This document shows, in pieces, positions 21,856-29,070 of a stretch of DNA of 37,268 nt. How positions within the stretch are numbered: position 1 is the stretch's first letter; each line of letters begins with the position of its first letter. The translations under genes and the position numbers were made by a program. The DNA lies in IMG/VR virus record IMGVR_UViG_3300037861_000117, positions 1 through 37,268 of that record; one strand, given 5' to 3'. The notes beneath the pieces were generated by a model that was given only the letters and a program-made list of their open reading frames with translations, did no database searches and was not told the origin of the DNA. This DNA is from a virus.

Positions 21856-22455
21856 ATGCCAAAAATAACGTTCACGCTAGCAGGTATACGCAAGCACTCC
21901 CCTTGCCAAGACGGGTGGAAAACACTCTGCAGCGGCTTAGGTGGGATAAAGGAATATGGCGAGAATACACCAATCACACTACGTCAGTTATATAAACTTA
22001 TCGGGTATGGCGAAACTTTATGGTGCTTACGAGCCACGCCAAAGGACACGCACTACTTATGGCGACACTTCGCAGTAGATTGTGCCAAGCAAGTTGAACA
22101 TCTAATGGATGACGAGAGAAGCAAACGAGTGCTTGTGGTAGCTAGAGGTTTCGCGGACGGAAAAGCCACAGAAGAAGAAAGGGCTGCTGCTAGTGATGCT
22201 GCGGGGGCTGCTGCGAGGGATGCTGCGAGGGCTGCTGCGTGGGCTGTTGCGAGGGCTGCTGCGAGGGCTGCTGCGAGGGATGCTGCGAGGGATGCTGCGT
22301 GGGCTGCTGCGTGGGCTGCTGCGGGGGCTGCTGCGGGGGCTGCTGCGGGAGATGCTCAGATACGTCTATTAGAAATGTACTGTGAGGAAGGTAATCGGCC
22401 AAAGGATAGCGTGGGATTGTTGGCGGGATTTATTAAGGAGGCTATTAATGAATAA
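21856..22455 (+). CDS. Alanine-rich tandem-repeat protein
   Basis: A 199-residue protein from the ATG at 21856 (GGAGG 5 nt upstream); an in-frame ATG at 21817 gives a short polar extension. The N-terminal 95 residues form a normal domain (MPKITFTLAGIRKHSPC, with HYLWRHFAVDCAKQVEHLMD). Then comes a run of 13 four-residue repeats of pattern [Ala/Asp]-Ala-Ala-[Arg/Trp/Gly], and a helical C-terminus (IRLLEMYCEEG). Phage proteins with such Ala-rich helical arrays are known, but no function is established. The repeats should form one long amphipathic helix with Trp and Arg at fixed spacing. Confidence 0.65.
   Translation: MPKITFTLAGIRKHSPCQDGWKTLCSGLGGIKEYGENTPITLRQLYKLIGYGETLWCLRATPKDTHYLWRHFAVDCAKQVEHLMDDERSKRVLVVARGFADGKATEEERAAASDAAGAAARDAARAAAWAVARAAARAAARDAARDAAWAAAWAAAGAAAGAAAGDAQIRLLEMYCEEGNRPKDSVGLLAGFIKEAINE
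22195..22350 (+). repeat. Thirteen 12-bp repeats inside the Ala-rich gene
   Basis: Units follow the pattern G[C/A]TGCTGCG[A/T/G]GG, each coding for four residues, varying at the first codon (Ala/Asp) and last codon (Arg/Trp/Gly). The 12-bp period keeps the frame, so expansion or loss of units would not break the gene. Confidence 0.85.
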
Positions 22456-22906
22456 TAAACAGGAATTAGAGGCGCGGGTTATGAAGTGGGGGCGCGGGTA
22501 TTTATCAGACAGTGAAAGACCCGGAAATCTAAACGATATTGCCCACCTCCTTATGAGTGACCTCCTAGCAGCCATACCAGCCGAGTCTGTGCCGGATGAG
22601 AACGGGCTGTTGCCTTGCCCGTTTTGTGGTGATACGCCCAAACTGTACGAAGATACGGTAGATAGTGTTGGCGGAATAGCTTTTGACGGAGGTCACTATA
22701 TCGGCGCATGCTCACAACCCTGCCGATGCAATATATCTGGATATCTTCCGTCCAAAGAGCAAGCAGTTAAAACTTGGAACACCCGCGCCACACCCACCAA
22801 AGACACGCAGGCGGAGTTGATTGAGGCGGTGACAAACTGCTTAGATATGATTCCGCAAGGCCAGAATAAACGCGACCTAGAACAAGCCCTGAAAGGAGCA
22901 AAATAA
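22448..22906 (+). CDS. Lar-like zinc-ribbon protein (restriction alleviation type)
   Basis: A 152-residue protein from the ATG at 22448 with AAGGAG upstream, overlapping the end of the Ala-rich gene. It carries the Lar-family pattern LLPCPFCGDTPKLYED, a second Cys pair (CSQPCRC) and the terminal KTWNTRA signature. Lar-type proteins can modulate host type I restriction, though many phage members are untested. The N-terminal 50 residues are extra helix compared with minimal Lar. An early anti-restriction role is a reasonable inference. Confidence 0.75.
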   Translation: MNNKQELEARVMKWGRGYLSDSERPGNLNDIAHLLMSDLLAAIPAESVPDENGLLPCPFCGDTPKLYEDTVDSVGGIAFDGGHYIGACSQPCRCNISGYLPSKEQAVKTWNTRATPTKDTQAELIEAVTNCLDMIPQGQNKRDLEQALKGAK

Positions 22907-23220
22907 TGGATGATTTACGGGAAGCTTTTGACGAGTGGTTTGAGAAAGAATGGCCACATACGAATGACTTGTATTATTCAGGTGACACTAGAAGCAGCCA
23001 AGAGAAGCGTTTCGCGAGAATAGGTTTCCAAGCAGGAGCCAAACACGAGCGCGATAAAACGGCTTGGCGGGATATAAAAGAGAAGCAAGCCGCCCTTGAT
23101 GAGCGTGAGGGGGTTTATAAGAGAGCGCTACAGAAAATATATGATGACCCAGAGCTATATGAATGGGAGCGCAGAAATATAGCAGGGGAAGCCCTAAACC
23201 AGCAAAGCGAGGAATCATGA
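22906..23220 (+). CDS. Early phage protein (104 aa)
   Basis: Coupled to the Lar-like gene by TAATG. The product (MDDLREAFDEWFEKEWPHTN at its start) is helical, with FARIGFQAGAKHERDKTAWR and a charged C-terminal helix. Short early phage proteins with an F-x2-W pattern followed by an AW-x-AG-like turn are common near Lar-type genes and are of unknown function. No named domain is recognised. Confidence 0.62.
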   Translation: MDDLREAFDEWFEKEWPHTNDLYYSGDTRSSQEKRFARIGFQAGAKHERDKTAWRDIKEKQAALDEREGVYKRALQKIYDDPELYEWERRNIAGEALNQQSEES

Positions 23221-23414
23221 AAGCGATTGATGGGGAATTATTAGGTGACTGGGGCTTGGGTTATGATGCCGGACAGAAAGCCCTCAAGCAAAGGCTAGAG
23301 TCGCCGGAAATGGTGGAGCGTTTGGCTGAAGCGCTAGAGCCGTTTCTTGGTGGTCACGATAGCGGGGCAGATGCAGCCAAAGCCGCGCTACAGGTTATAT
23401 TGGGGGATATGTGA
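23217..23414 (+). CDS. Small early protein (65 aa)
   Basis: Read from the ATG at 23217 (ATGA overlap with the previous stop). The product, MKAIDGELLGDWGLGYDAGQ at its start, is mostly helical (MVERLAEALEPFLGG) with an Ala-rich C-terminus. Coupled to the next gene by TGATG. No family is recognised. Confidence 0.55.
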   Translation: MKAIDGELLGDWGLGYDAGQKALKQRLESPEMVERLAEALEPFLGGHDSGADAAKAALQVILGDM

Positions 23415-23587
23415 TGCTGGGCAGGCAAACGCACTGCACTTGCAGATGTGGGGGGGAATACATGCCAATGCCCATGGCCTTAATTCAAATGTGTGACAAA
23501 TGCCGACTTAGGATGATTGAGGATAGGATAAAGGAGGTTCAATCTGAACACCACTCATCATCCCCACCCAAACAAATACAGCCATAG
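23414..23587 (+). CDS. Small zinc-ribbon protein, last gene of the early operon
   Basis: A 57-codon frame with ATG at 23414 overlapping the previous TGA. It contains HCTCRCGG and MCDKCRLR, a four-cysteine ribbon, then a basic helix and a Ser/Pro/Gln tail. Its last 49 bp overlap the end of the Rz1-like gene on the opposite strand, so the early and late operons converge here with no spacer or visible terminator. Confidence 0.5.
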   Translation: MLGRQTHCTCRCGGEYMPMPMALIQMCDKCRLRMIEDRIKEVQSEHHSSSPPKQIQP

Positions 23588-23742
23588 ATAGCTTCATTAT
23601 CGCTAGGTAGGCCATGTTCATCAATATACCCTGTGGGGGTATATAGGTCGCAAAAGCTGTCAGTCGCTACGGTCTTCACGCATGCGTTTAAGCTTAGACT
23701 TAATATCACGAGCGCGCTCACGTAAACCAGCCTGTGTTTCAT
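23539..23742 (-). CDS. Rz1: Rz1-like outer-membrane spanin lipoprotein
   Basis: A 67-residue protein read from the ATG at 23742, nested out of frame in the 3' part of the Rz-like gene. It has a basic N-terminus (MKHRL), a hydrophobic signal helix (VYVSALVILSLS) and the lipobox LNAC with the acylated Cys at about residue 20. The mature part is Cys-containing rather than Pro-rich, which is less usual. It should pair with the inner-membrane spanin to fuse the membranes in lysis. The larger frame starting at 23829 has no signal-like start. Confidence 0.72.
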   Translation of the reverse strand: MKHRLVYVSALVILSLSLNACVKTVATDSFCDLYTPTGYIDEHGLPSDNEAIYGCICLGGDDEWCSD

Positions 23743-23854
23743 ACTGCTCATTGGCTTCCTCCGCTCTGCCATGTTTCCTGTTCTGCCAACACACATAGAG
23801 GAAGGCCGCCAGAACACCCAGCAGCACAATCCCCCATATGATTGATAACATCAT
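23660..23854 (-). CDS. Rz: Rz-like inner-membrane spanin
   Basis: A 64-residue protein: an N-terminal membrane helix (MMLSIIWGIVLLGVLAAFLY) followed by a charged, helical periplasmic part (RARDIKSKLKRMRED). It is short for an Rz. The start overlaps the holin stop (TGATG). The Rz1-like gene starts inside it in another frame, the classic embedded arrangement, which supports both calls. It acts in the last step of lysis of a Gram-negative host. Confidence 0.7.
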   Translation of the reverse strand: MMLSIIWGIVLLGVLAAFLYVCWQNRKHGRAEEANEQYETQAGLRERARDIKSKLKRMREDRSD

Positions 23855-24036
23855 CAGGCTGACTTCAGTTTCACAACTGAACGGCCTAGCACATAAGGTG
23901 CGATAACACCGATAACACCTGCAATGGATTCTATCGGCAGTACAATAGCACCCAGAATCCCTGACTGGTTAAGAGCTACGAGTAATGCAGTAACAAGCGT
24001 TACCCAGAACTCTGTTGTTTTCCAACCTTGTTTCAT
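23854..24036 (-). CDS. Holin (two-span)
   Basis: A 60-residue protein with AAGGAG 7 nt before the ATG. It starts MKQGWKTTEFWVTLVTALLV, a motif common in phage holins, and has two hydrophobic segments (about 10-26 and 29-50) joined by a short turn, with a basic C-terminus (RSVVKLKSA). It stands between the endolysin and spanin genes. It probably controls the timing of lysis; no antiholin start is evident. Confidence 0.75.
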   Translation of the reverse strand: MKQGWKTTEFWVTLVTALLVALNQSGILGAIVLPIESIAGVIGVIAPYVLGRSVVKLKSA

Positions 24037-24050
24037 AATTTACTCCTTGG

Positions 24051-24431
24051 TTAATATAAAAACACTACTTGTGGATAGGTCGGGAAGTAATCCCTACGCC
24101 TATCAAGATGTAGAAAGGTCTTGTTAACCCCCACACACCAGCCCAGTTGCAGGGCTAACAAGATAAGCTCTGCCCTGTCTGCGCTGTTCTTCATTCGGAT
24201 GTCGATACCGTATGTTCCTTTAAACTCCCGTTTCGGGTGGTCATATATATGTGAACTCTTGGGATGGCCACCCACGGTTATATTATGTGCCAGTGACCTA
24301 CAGCAGCTATTGACGTACATAGGCCGCGCATAAGCCTCTCTAAGCTCTACTAGCTTATCCTCGAACCCCTCGGCCAGCAAAACGATTCCTGACCCCTTAC
24401 AGGCTAATTCTAGCTTGCTGAAATATTTCAT
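24051..24431 (-). CDS. Endolysin, M15-type D-Ala peptidase
   Basis: A 126-residue enzyme from the ATG at 24431 (ATGA overlap); the frame upstream of it overlaps the previous gene and is not used. The zinc site of the M15_3 peptidase family is visible: NITVGGHPKSSH (His61), GIDIR (Asp77) and FLHLD (His108). It cuts peptide cross-links in peptidoglycan. It has no signal peptide or membrane anchor, so it should need the holin to cross the membrane. It is part of the lysis cassette. Confidence 0.8.
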   Translation of the reverse strand: MKYFSKLELACKGSGIVLLAEGFEDKLVELREAYARPMYVNSCCRSLAHNITVGGHPKSSHIYDHPKREFKGTYGIDIRMKNSADRAELILLALQLGWCVGVNKTFLHLDRRRDYFPTYPQVVFLY

Positions 24432-24619
24432 ACATGCACCAGTGTTAACTGGGCGGGAGCGAACTCCAATATATCTACAGGGCACTCAGTACCAAAGCAG
24501 CTATTGGCTACAGTGGCTACTAGGAACGTAGCGACAAGAGTAAACGCTATCTTACCGCGCCAGCTAGAAGACTCTGCAAATATCCAGTAATACCATTTAT
24601 TTCTAGGTCGTCCGTTCAT
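24428..24619 (-). CDS. Small membrane protein of the lysis region (63 aa)
   Basis: Overlaps both neighbours by ATGA. After a basic, Trp/Tyr-rich N-terminus (NGRPRNKWYYWIF) there is one hydrophobic helix (IAFTLVATFLVATVANS, about 24-40), then a Cys-containing outside-facing segment. It may be a holin partner or antiholin, or another envelope protein; nothing in the sequence decides. Confidence 0.55.
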   Translation of the reverse strand: MNGRPRNKWYYWIFAESSSWRGKIAFTLVATFLVATVANSCFGTECPVDILEFAPAQLTLVHV

Positions 24620-24846
24620 TTATCTACCTTTGTATCCAGTTTGTTCATAACTTCCGTATGGTTACGCTGCATTGTAGTTTCTAACTTATCAAGCGATTCT
24701 TTAACGTCATCTCTAGTGCTGTATTTGCGTATTAGTTCTTCTTTCAGCTTATCATGACGTATCCAGCCCTTGCCTGTCATCAGAAGGAACAAACCGCCTA
24801 TGCCACTGGCTACCCACTGAAAGGCGCTCTGTCCGTCAATTTCCAT
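24616..24846 (-). CDS. Membrane-anchored coiled-coil protein (76 aa, XhlA-like in layout)
   Basis: Starts directly after the fibre gene stop (TAAATG). One hydrophobic N-terminal segment (WVASGIGGLFLLMTG, about 11-25) is followed by a charged helix with heptads (VKESLDKLETTMQRNHTEVM), a layout like phage XhlA/holin-accessory proteins, though in those the helix usually precedes the span. Position at the head of the lysis cassette suggests a lysis-timing role. Confidence 0.55.
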   Translation of the reverse strand: MEIDGQSAFQWVASGIGGLFLLMTGKGWIRHDKLKEELIRKYSTRDDVKESLDKLETTMQRNHTEVMNKLDTKVDK

Positions 24847-27066
24847 TTAGTCATCATCCATGTTAGACCATAGAACCGTTATTGTGCCGGTTACATCTAT
24901 TGTACTACTAGCATCAATAGTGGCTGCTGTTCCCGACCAGTTAAGGTTAAGGTTTAATGCCGTGCCAGTACCATCAAAAGCCCCTGACGATGCAGTGAGT
25001 ATAGTGCCCGCGCCTGTGCCCCCTGATAACGTTATGTTAACATCTGTCCCTATATCGTTCTCAGTAGCGCCTAACACACCGTCAGCCTCGGATGCAATAG
25101 CAGTTGAGCCTAGCCCTATCTCAAACACAGCATCACCCGCACCGCCAGTTAAAGCTGCGCCCTCAACGAAAGCAGTGTAATTTTGCCTGCTTCCTAAAGG
25201 TACAATTGCGCCAGCGGGGAAATCATAGATGTTCAGGGTTCCATAAGAGCCGTTAGCGCCATCATCTGACACAGTCATACGCGCTAAATTCAAGTGAAGT
25301 GACGTTCTCACAACAGCACCCGTGCGAAGCTCCCTTACTGTAACCGAGCCTGATGCTGGCTGAGTTACAGAGCCTAGAGTTGTTAAGCCCGTATCAGAAA
25401 CCATTGGTTCAAAATCATCAATGTTAGCAGGCACAACTAGCGGTTTAAGAACCGGCTGCCCCCATTGTACAGTCACAGCGCCCACAATAGAGCAATCAGC
25501 TTCGGCCATTAAGTAATAGGAAACATCGCTGCCGCCATCCACGAAAACAGGCGGAGTTCTGAGCATTAGCCTGACATCAGCGCCGGGTTGTGGAAATATA
25601 TCTTTAACATCTTCAATACCTACAAACGCGCCATTAGAAATGGTGGCATCAGAAGCCACCGCCGTAACGGTTTTAAAGTATTTGGTGCCCGTAACTTGGG
25701 TAGTACCATTAAGCACTATATCGTTAGTTTGTGCAGCGTCATCCCTGTCGGTGCCAGTGATGGTGAGGGTTGCTGTATCAGCGCCGCCAGAGTCTATAAC
25801 AATGCGTGCAGGGGGTACTATGGTTGCTGCGCCACTAACCACCAGATCACCGTCAAGCGTCAAGCTGTGCGCTCCCGTATCAGATTGTGACGCGCAAATA
25901 GCGTTAGGATCTTCCGCACCGGTGTAGGATGTTGAGAAACATCTGAAGTAACTGTCATCACCCTGCAAGTCACGCACCTGCAAATAAACCGAGCGCAAGA
26001 AGTTTTCAGTCATGCCAGAGGGGATAATGCACTCTACCGTGGTCTCATACCAGCCAGAAGCAAGGCTGGAGATATCAGAAGATGTACGGGTTCTCAATAT
26101 CTCACCATCCACACCGCTGCCGTCACTGGTTATAGCATGGTTAATGAAGTTTCGGGTGTCACCGTTCCAATCAGCCTGAGATACTATAGAAGCTACTGAG
26201 GCGATATTAGAACCGCCCGTTTGCTCTGCCCGCCAGTTATCCGGTAATGTACCTGTTACGCCAGTTGACGTTGTGCCACCTGTTCCAGTGAATTCAGATG
26301 AAACCACATGGTTGCCAAAAGGAATGGTTGATGCATTATAATCTTCCGGCTTGTAAAGCTTAATGCGATCAGTACCCGCCAAACCCCGCCATATGGGATA
26401 GATAGCATTAACAGCCACTGTGTAAGCACCTGTGCTGTTGAGATGCACCCCATCATAACTATAAGACTGTATCAGTGTATTGGTACTGGTTCTCAATTGT
26501 ATGTCGCAATCAACCAGAACAGTTCCTGTGGTTTGGTTAGCGTAGTCCCGTATGTCAGCATTAGCAGCCTGCCGAATAGTCTCCTGCCCTGCTGTAAACC
26601 CACTACTCAGCAGATCATGACGCGGGAATAGCGTAGAGATCCACACTGTCGCATCAATGCCCTGCGCCATTTCAGTCATTTTGCGAACATTAGCAAGGAT
26701 AGTCGCCGCAGACCGGCCAGCCGTTAAGTCATTACCACTAGGGATAATGAAAACAACCGAGGGTTTTTTGTCTATAACATTTCTTTGGAACTGCGCGAGA
26801 TTGTCTTTAGTTTCCTCACTACCCACGCCCACGTTATGCCCCAAAGGAGGCAATGTCTCATCCGCATAATAGGCATCATGCTTGAAGGGATACCCCGTTA
26901 AAGCTTGAAACCAGTTAAAAAACCCACGTTGGTGGAAATAAGTACTATCAGGAGATGCTACACCTATCCCGTTGGCAACAAGGCTGTCGCCGACCACCAC
27001 CAGTTTACCAGACCACTCCCGCCCTATATCGTTTTTGTCGATACCACCATTAAGTTTATAAACCAT
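24847..27066 (-). CDS. Tailspike/fibre with SGNH (GDSL) hydrolase domain
   Basis: A 739-residue protein with AGGAGG 7 nt before the ATG. The SGNH hydrolase blocks are clear: VVVGDSL (Ser28, block I), IPSGNDL (Asn112, block III) and YDGVHLN (Asp205, His208, block V). Residues about 225-739 are beta-rich with many Gly/Thr/Asp repeats, as in receptor-binding spikes. It probably deacetylates host surface polysaccharide during adsorption. The missing N-terminal head-binding extension (the hydrolase starts at residue about 20) is odd and suggests attachment through a separate adapter. It lies just upstream of the lysis genes. Confidence 0.82.
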   Translation of the reverse strand: MVYKLNGGIDKNDIGREWSGKLVVVGDSLVANGIGVASPDSTYFHQRGFFNWFQALTGYPFKHDAYYADETLPPLGHNVGVGSEETKDNLAQFQRNVIDKKPSVVFIIPSGNDLTAGRSAATILANVRKMTEMAQGIDATVWISTLFPRHDLLSSGFTAGQETIRQAANADIRDYANQTTGTVLVDCDIQLRTSTNTLIQSYSYDGVHLNSTGAYTVAVNAIYPIWRGLAGTDRIKLYKPEDYNASTIPFGNHVVSSEFTGTGGTTSTGVTGTLPDNWRAEQTGGSNIASVASIVSQADWNGDTRNFINHAITSDGSGVDGEILRTRTSSDISSLASGWYETTVECIIPSGMTENFLRSVYLQVRDLQGDDSYFRCFSTSYTGAEDPNAICASQSDTGAHSLTLDGDLVVSGAATIVPPARIVIDSGGADTATLTITGTDRDDAAQTNDIVLNGTTQVTGTKYFKTVTAVASDATISNGAFVGIEDVKDIFPQPGADVRLMLRTPPVFVDGGSDVSYYLMAEADCSIVGAVTVQWGQPVLKPLVVPANIDDFEPMVSDTGLTTLGSVTQPASGSVTVRELRTGAVVRTSLHLNLARMTVSDDGANGSYGTLNIYDFPAGAIVPLGSRQNYTAFVEGAALTGGAGDAVFEIGLGSTAIASEADGVLGATENDIGTDVNITLSGGTGAGTILTASSGAFDGTGTALNLNLNWSGTAATIDASSTIDVTGTITVLWSNMDDD

Positions 27067-27076
27067 ATTCGGCCTC

Positions 27077-27373
27077 CTAAGCCGCTACGGCTTCGCTCAA
27101 ATTAATTGTTAAAGTGGGTGATGTTGATCCTGTAAGAACCGGCCTGATCTTATTGCCCGGAACATAACCAAGCGCTCCAGTGGTGCCATTGGCGGTAATA
27201 GATACGCCAGTCACTGCAATCGCGGTAGTTTCATTATCCGGCGTGTATTCAAATGTGACGGTGCCACTCCCGAATGTGCCGAATACATCCGCACTTATTG
27301 GCGCACCGCGATTAAGCACATGCCACGCGCCATTCCCGTTAGCACTGAAAGTCCATTGTTTGAGAAATGACAT
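27077..27373 (-). CDS. Small tail-associated protein (98 aa)
   Basis: AAGGAG precedes the ATG. The product is a beta-rich single domain (LKQWTFSANGNGAWHVLNRG, then VTFEYTPDNETTAIAVTGV) of the type found next to fibre genes in podoviruses. It may be the adapter joining the SGNH spike to the tail, given that the spike lacks an obvious head-binding domain. That link is inference. Confidence 0.55.
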   Translation of the reverse strand: MSFLKQWTFSANGNGAWHVLNRGAPISADVFGTFGSGTVTFEYTPDNETTAIAVTGVSITANGTTGALGYVPGNKIRPVLTGSTSPTLTINLSEAVAA

Positions 27374-27382
27374 AGTAACTCC

Positions 27383-27985
27383 TTACGCGGCGGCTTCGAT
27401 AGCTGCCAGTGTTGCGGCTGTGATGGTATATCCAAGCCAGCTTGTTGCTGTAATGCATTTAACAACCGCTACAGATGCTGCAGGGATTGCCGATTCAGCA
27501 GTTGCGCCAGTGCCGCCGCCGATAGCAATGGTTGCTGGTGCGCTTGATCGTAACTCGTACCCGTTTGCACCCACAATAATGGTGACTGTGCGTCCAACTA
27601 CAGGCGCAGGTAACACAATGATATTATTGGCACCGGCGCTGGTAACGGTGACGGTAAAGTCTTTACCAAGATCAGTCAGCGTGCCAGTTGTAAGCCCGTC
27701 AGAGGTTGCGATTGCTGTGCTGTTGAGGTTTTCACCACCAACCAGCCCAGCCGTTGCCGCATTGCCACTTAGCGACAGTGCAATAACCGTGGTGTTATTA
27801 GGCAACTCAGCCGCACCGCCAAGCGCGTTGTCCTTTATCAGAATGAGATCACCAATTGCGCCGCTGTGGGTGCTGGCAAAGTCACTGAAGTAACCAGCAG
27901 CGGTAACGGTAGCAAGGGTGTCATTTGTGATATACTCAAAGATGCCTGATGTTACCAAGCTGAAATTATTTGTATTATAGGCCAT
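27383..27985 (-). CDS. Beta-rich structural protein (200 aa), first gene after an internal promoter
   Basis: GGGGAAAG precedes the ATG at 27985. The N-terminus (LVTSGIFEYITNDTLATVTA) resembles the start of phage fibre-attachment proteins; the rest is Ala/Thr/Gly-rich with VVGRTVTIIVGANGYELR, a pattern seen in trimeric fibres. It is the first gene downstream of a strong promoter at 28021-28049, so its expression may be set apart from the upstream structural genes. Confidence 0.55.
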   Translation of the reverse strand: MAYNTNNFSLVTSGIFEYITNDTLATVTAAGYFSDFASTHSGAIGDLILIKDNALGGAAELPNNTTVIALSLSGNAATAGLVGGENLNSTAIATSDGLTTGTLTDLGKDFTVTVTSAGANNIIVLPAPVVGRTVTIIVGANGYELRSSAPATIAIGGGTGATAESAIPAASVAVVKCITATSWLGYTITAATLAAIEAAA

Positions 27986-28020
27986 AGTCTTTCCCCATTA
28001 GAGTTTTAAATGTTGTTACA

Positions 28021-28049
28021 ATCATACCATTTTTGTTTTGCTTTAACAA
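28021..28049 (-). promoter_or_regulatory. Promoter for the fibre and lysis genes
   Basis: On the minus strand TTGTTA (28049-28044), a 17-bp spacer ending TGG, and TATGAT (28026-28021) form a sigma-70-type promoter with an extended -10 (TGGTATGAT). The predicted start is about 28014, giving a 29-nt leader to the gene at 27985. It stands in one of the few real gaps of the late operon. Confidence 0.65.
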
Positions 28050-28270
28050 TAAAGCAGTAAAAGCGTGTTGTTGTTGCGTATCATGGTTTCTTTGCGCTCT
28101 CTTGCATACGCGCCGTTGTCTGCTTTTGCCGCCCTTAGTGGCAGCATTACAAGATCATTCTGTATATAATGTGGCGGATATATATCAGCACTTGCCGCTT
28201 CCTCTTCTGCACTGGTGCCAAAATACCTATCTGCAAAATATCTTAAATTAAAATATCTATTTCCAAACAT
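28043..28270 (-). CDS. Small virion protein with FGNRYF-type N-terminus
   Basis: A 75-residue protein coupled by TAATG. It begins MFGNRYFNLRYFADRYFGTS, a repeat of the R-Y-F pattern seen in small virion-associated proteins of many phages; the rest is helical and ends in NNNTLLLLYC. The role of this family is not established. It lies between two tail-type proteins. Confidence 0.55.
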   Translation of the reverse strand: MFGNRYFNLRYFADRYFGTSAEEEAASADIYPPHYIQNDLVMLPLRAAKADNGAYARERKETMIRNNNTLLLLYC

Positions 28271-29070
28271 TAGCTGTCATCCAATGTTACCGCGCTACGA
28301 TTTCCATCTGCATCAACCGTGGCGGTGATTCTATCCTTGCTATCTGCCAGATCGCGGAATACTACAGTTGTCGTTGCCGCGCCTGATACCTTACCAAGCA
28401 ATGCAGCGTTCTGTAGGCGCAATGATTCGGTTAGCGTTACTGTTCCTTCAATGTTGGCCGCCAGTATATCAGAGGCCGCTATGTCGTTAAGCCCTGCAAG
28501 CGTTGCAGGTAGTGTGGTTCCTGTATCCACCAAGACAGCATCAACCACCGTATCTACATCAGCAAGCGCTGAGGCTGTGGCCAGTGAAGCATCGCTAATG
28601 GCTGTGTCACATTCTGCATTGACCTCGGCCTTCATGCCGGTAGACATGCCGCCAAGGTCAGTCAAGCCTGCACCAGCGGTGCCAATCTCTGCGGTATCAA
28701 CTAGCGTTGCAGCTGTATCTACTTTCACTGCTGCCATATCTGCGCTTACACTAGCTCCAGCAGGAGCGCCTAATCGTGCAAAGTTATCACCTGTTTGTGG
28801 GAAGCTAGTAAACACCTGAACCGTGGCAGGGATTGCGCCCGTACCGGTGAAGGTGAACGCTATATGGTCGTAATTGGTTTCTGCCTGTGCTGGTGCGTAA
28901 GTATGCAACCCCCGCCCTTCGCTGGTGCATACACCTGAACCCACTGAGCCTATTGTTTGTGTACCTGCATCACCCGTTACATAAACAGTGGTGGTACCGG
29001 TGAATAACGTGCCATCAGCAGCGGTTATCATTTGCACGCCGATTACTTGGCTTGCTACATTACGCTTCAT
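28270..29070 (-). CDS. Tail fibre-like structural protein (266 aa)
   Basis: The N-terminal about 95 residues look like a beta domain (TTTVYVTGDAGTQTIGSVG). A helical coiled-coil-like part follows (DNFARLGAPAGASVSADMAA) with Ala/Asp repeats, then a C-terminal beta module (VFRDLADSKDRITATVDADG). The DNFARLGAPAGAS segment is a recurrent motif in podoviral and marine phage tail proteins. Probably a trimeric fibre or neck appendage. Coupled to the next gene by TAATG. Confidence 0.6.
   Translation of the reverse strand: MKRNVASQVIGVQMITAADGTLFTGTTTVYVTGDAGTQTIGSVGSGVCTSEGRGLHTYAPAQAETNYDHIAFTFTGTGAIPATVQVFTSFPQTGDNFARLGAPAGASVSADMAAVKVDTAATLVDTAEIGTAGAGLTDLGGMSTGMKAEVNAECDTAISDASLATASALADVDTVVDAVLVDTGTTLPATLAGLNDIAASDILAANIEGTVTLTESLRLQNAALLGKVSGAATTTVVFRDLADSKDRITATVDADGNRSAVTLDDS

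Noticed and set aside
22195-22350. CRISPR-like short repeats
   Set aside because: Units are directly adjacent 12-mers without spacers and code in frame, so this is a coding tandem repeat and not a CRISPR array.
22190-22402. Gln-Pro repeat frame on the minus strand opposite the Ala-rich gene
   Set aside because: Shadow of the 12-bp repeat; no ribosome site and opposite to an operon with coupled starts.
27180-27893. Long plus-strand frame opposite the tail genes
   Set aside because: Val/Pro/Ala/Ser-rich antisense shadow of two coupled minus-strand genes, typical of GC-biased reverse frames.
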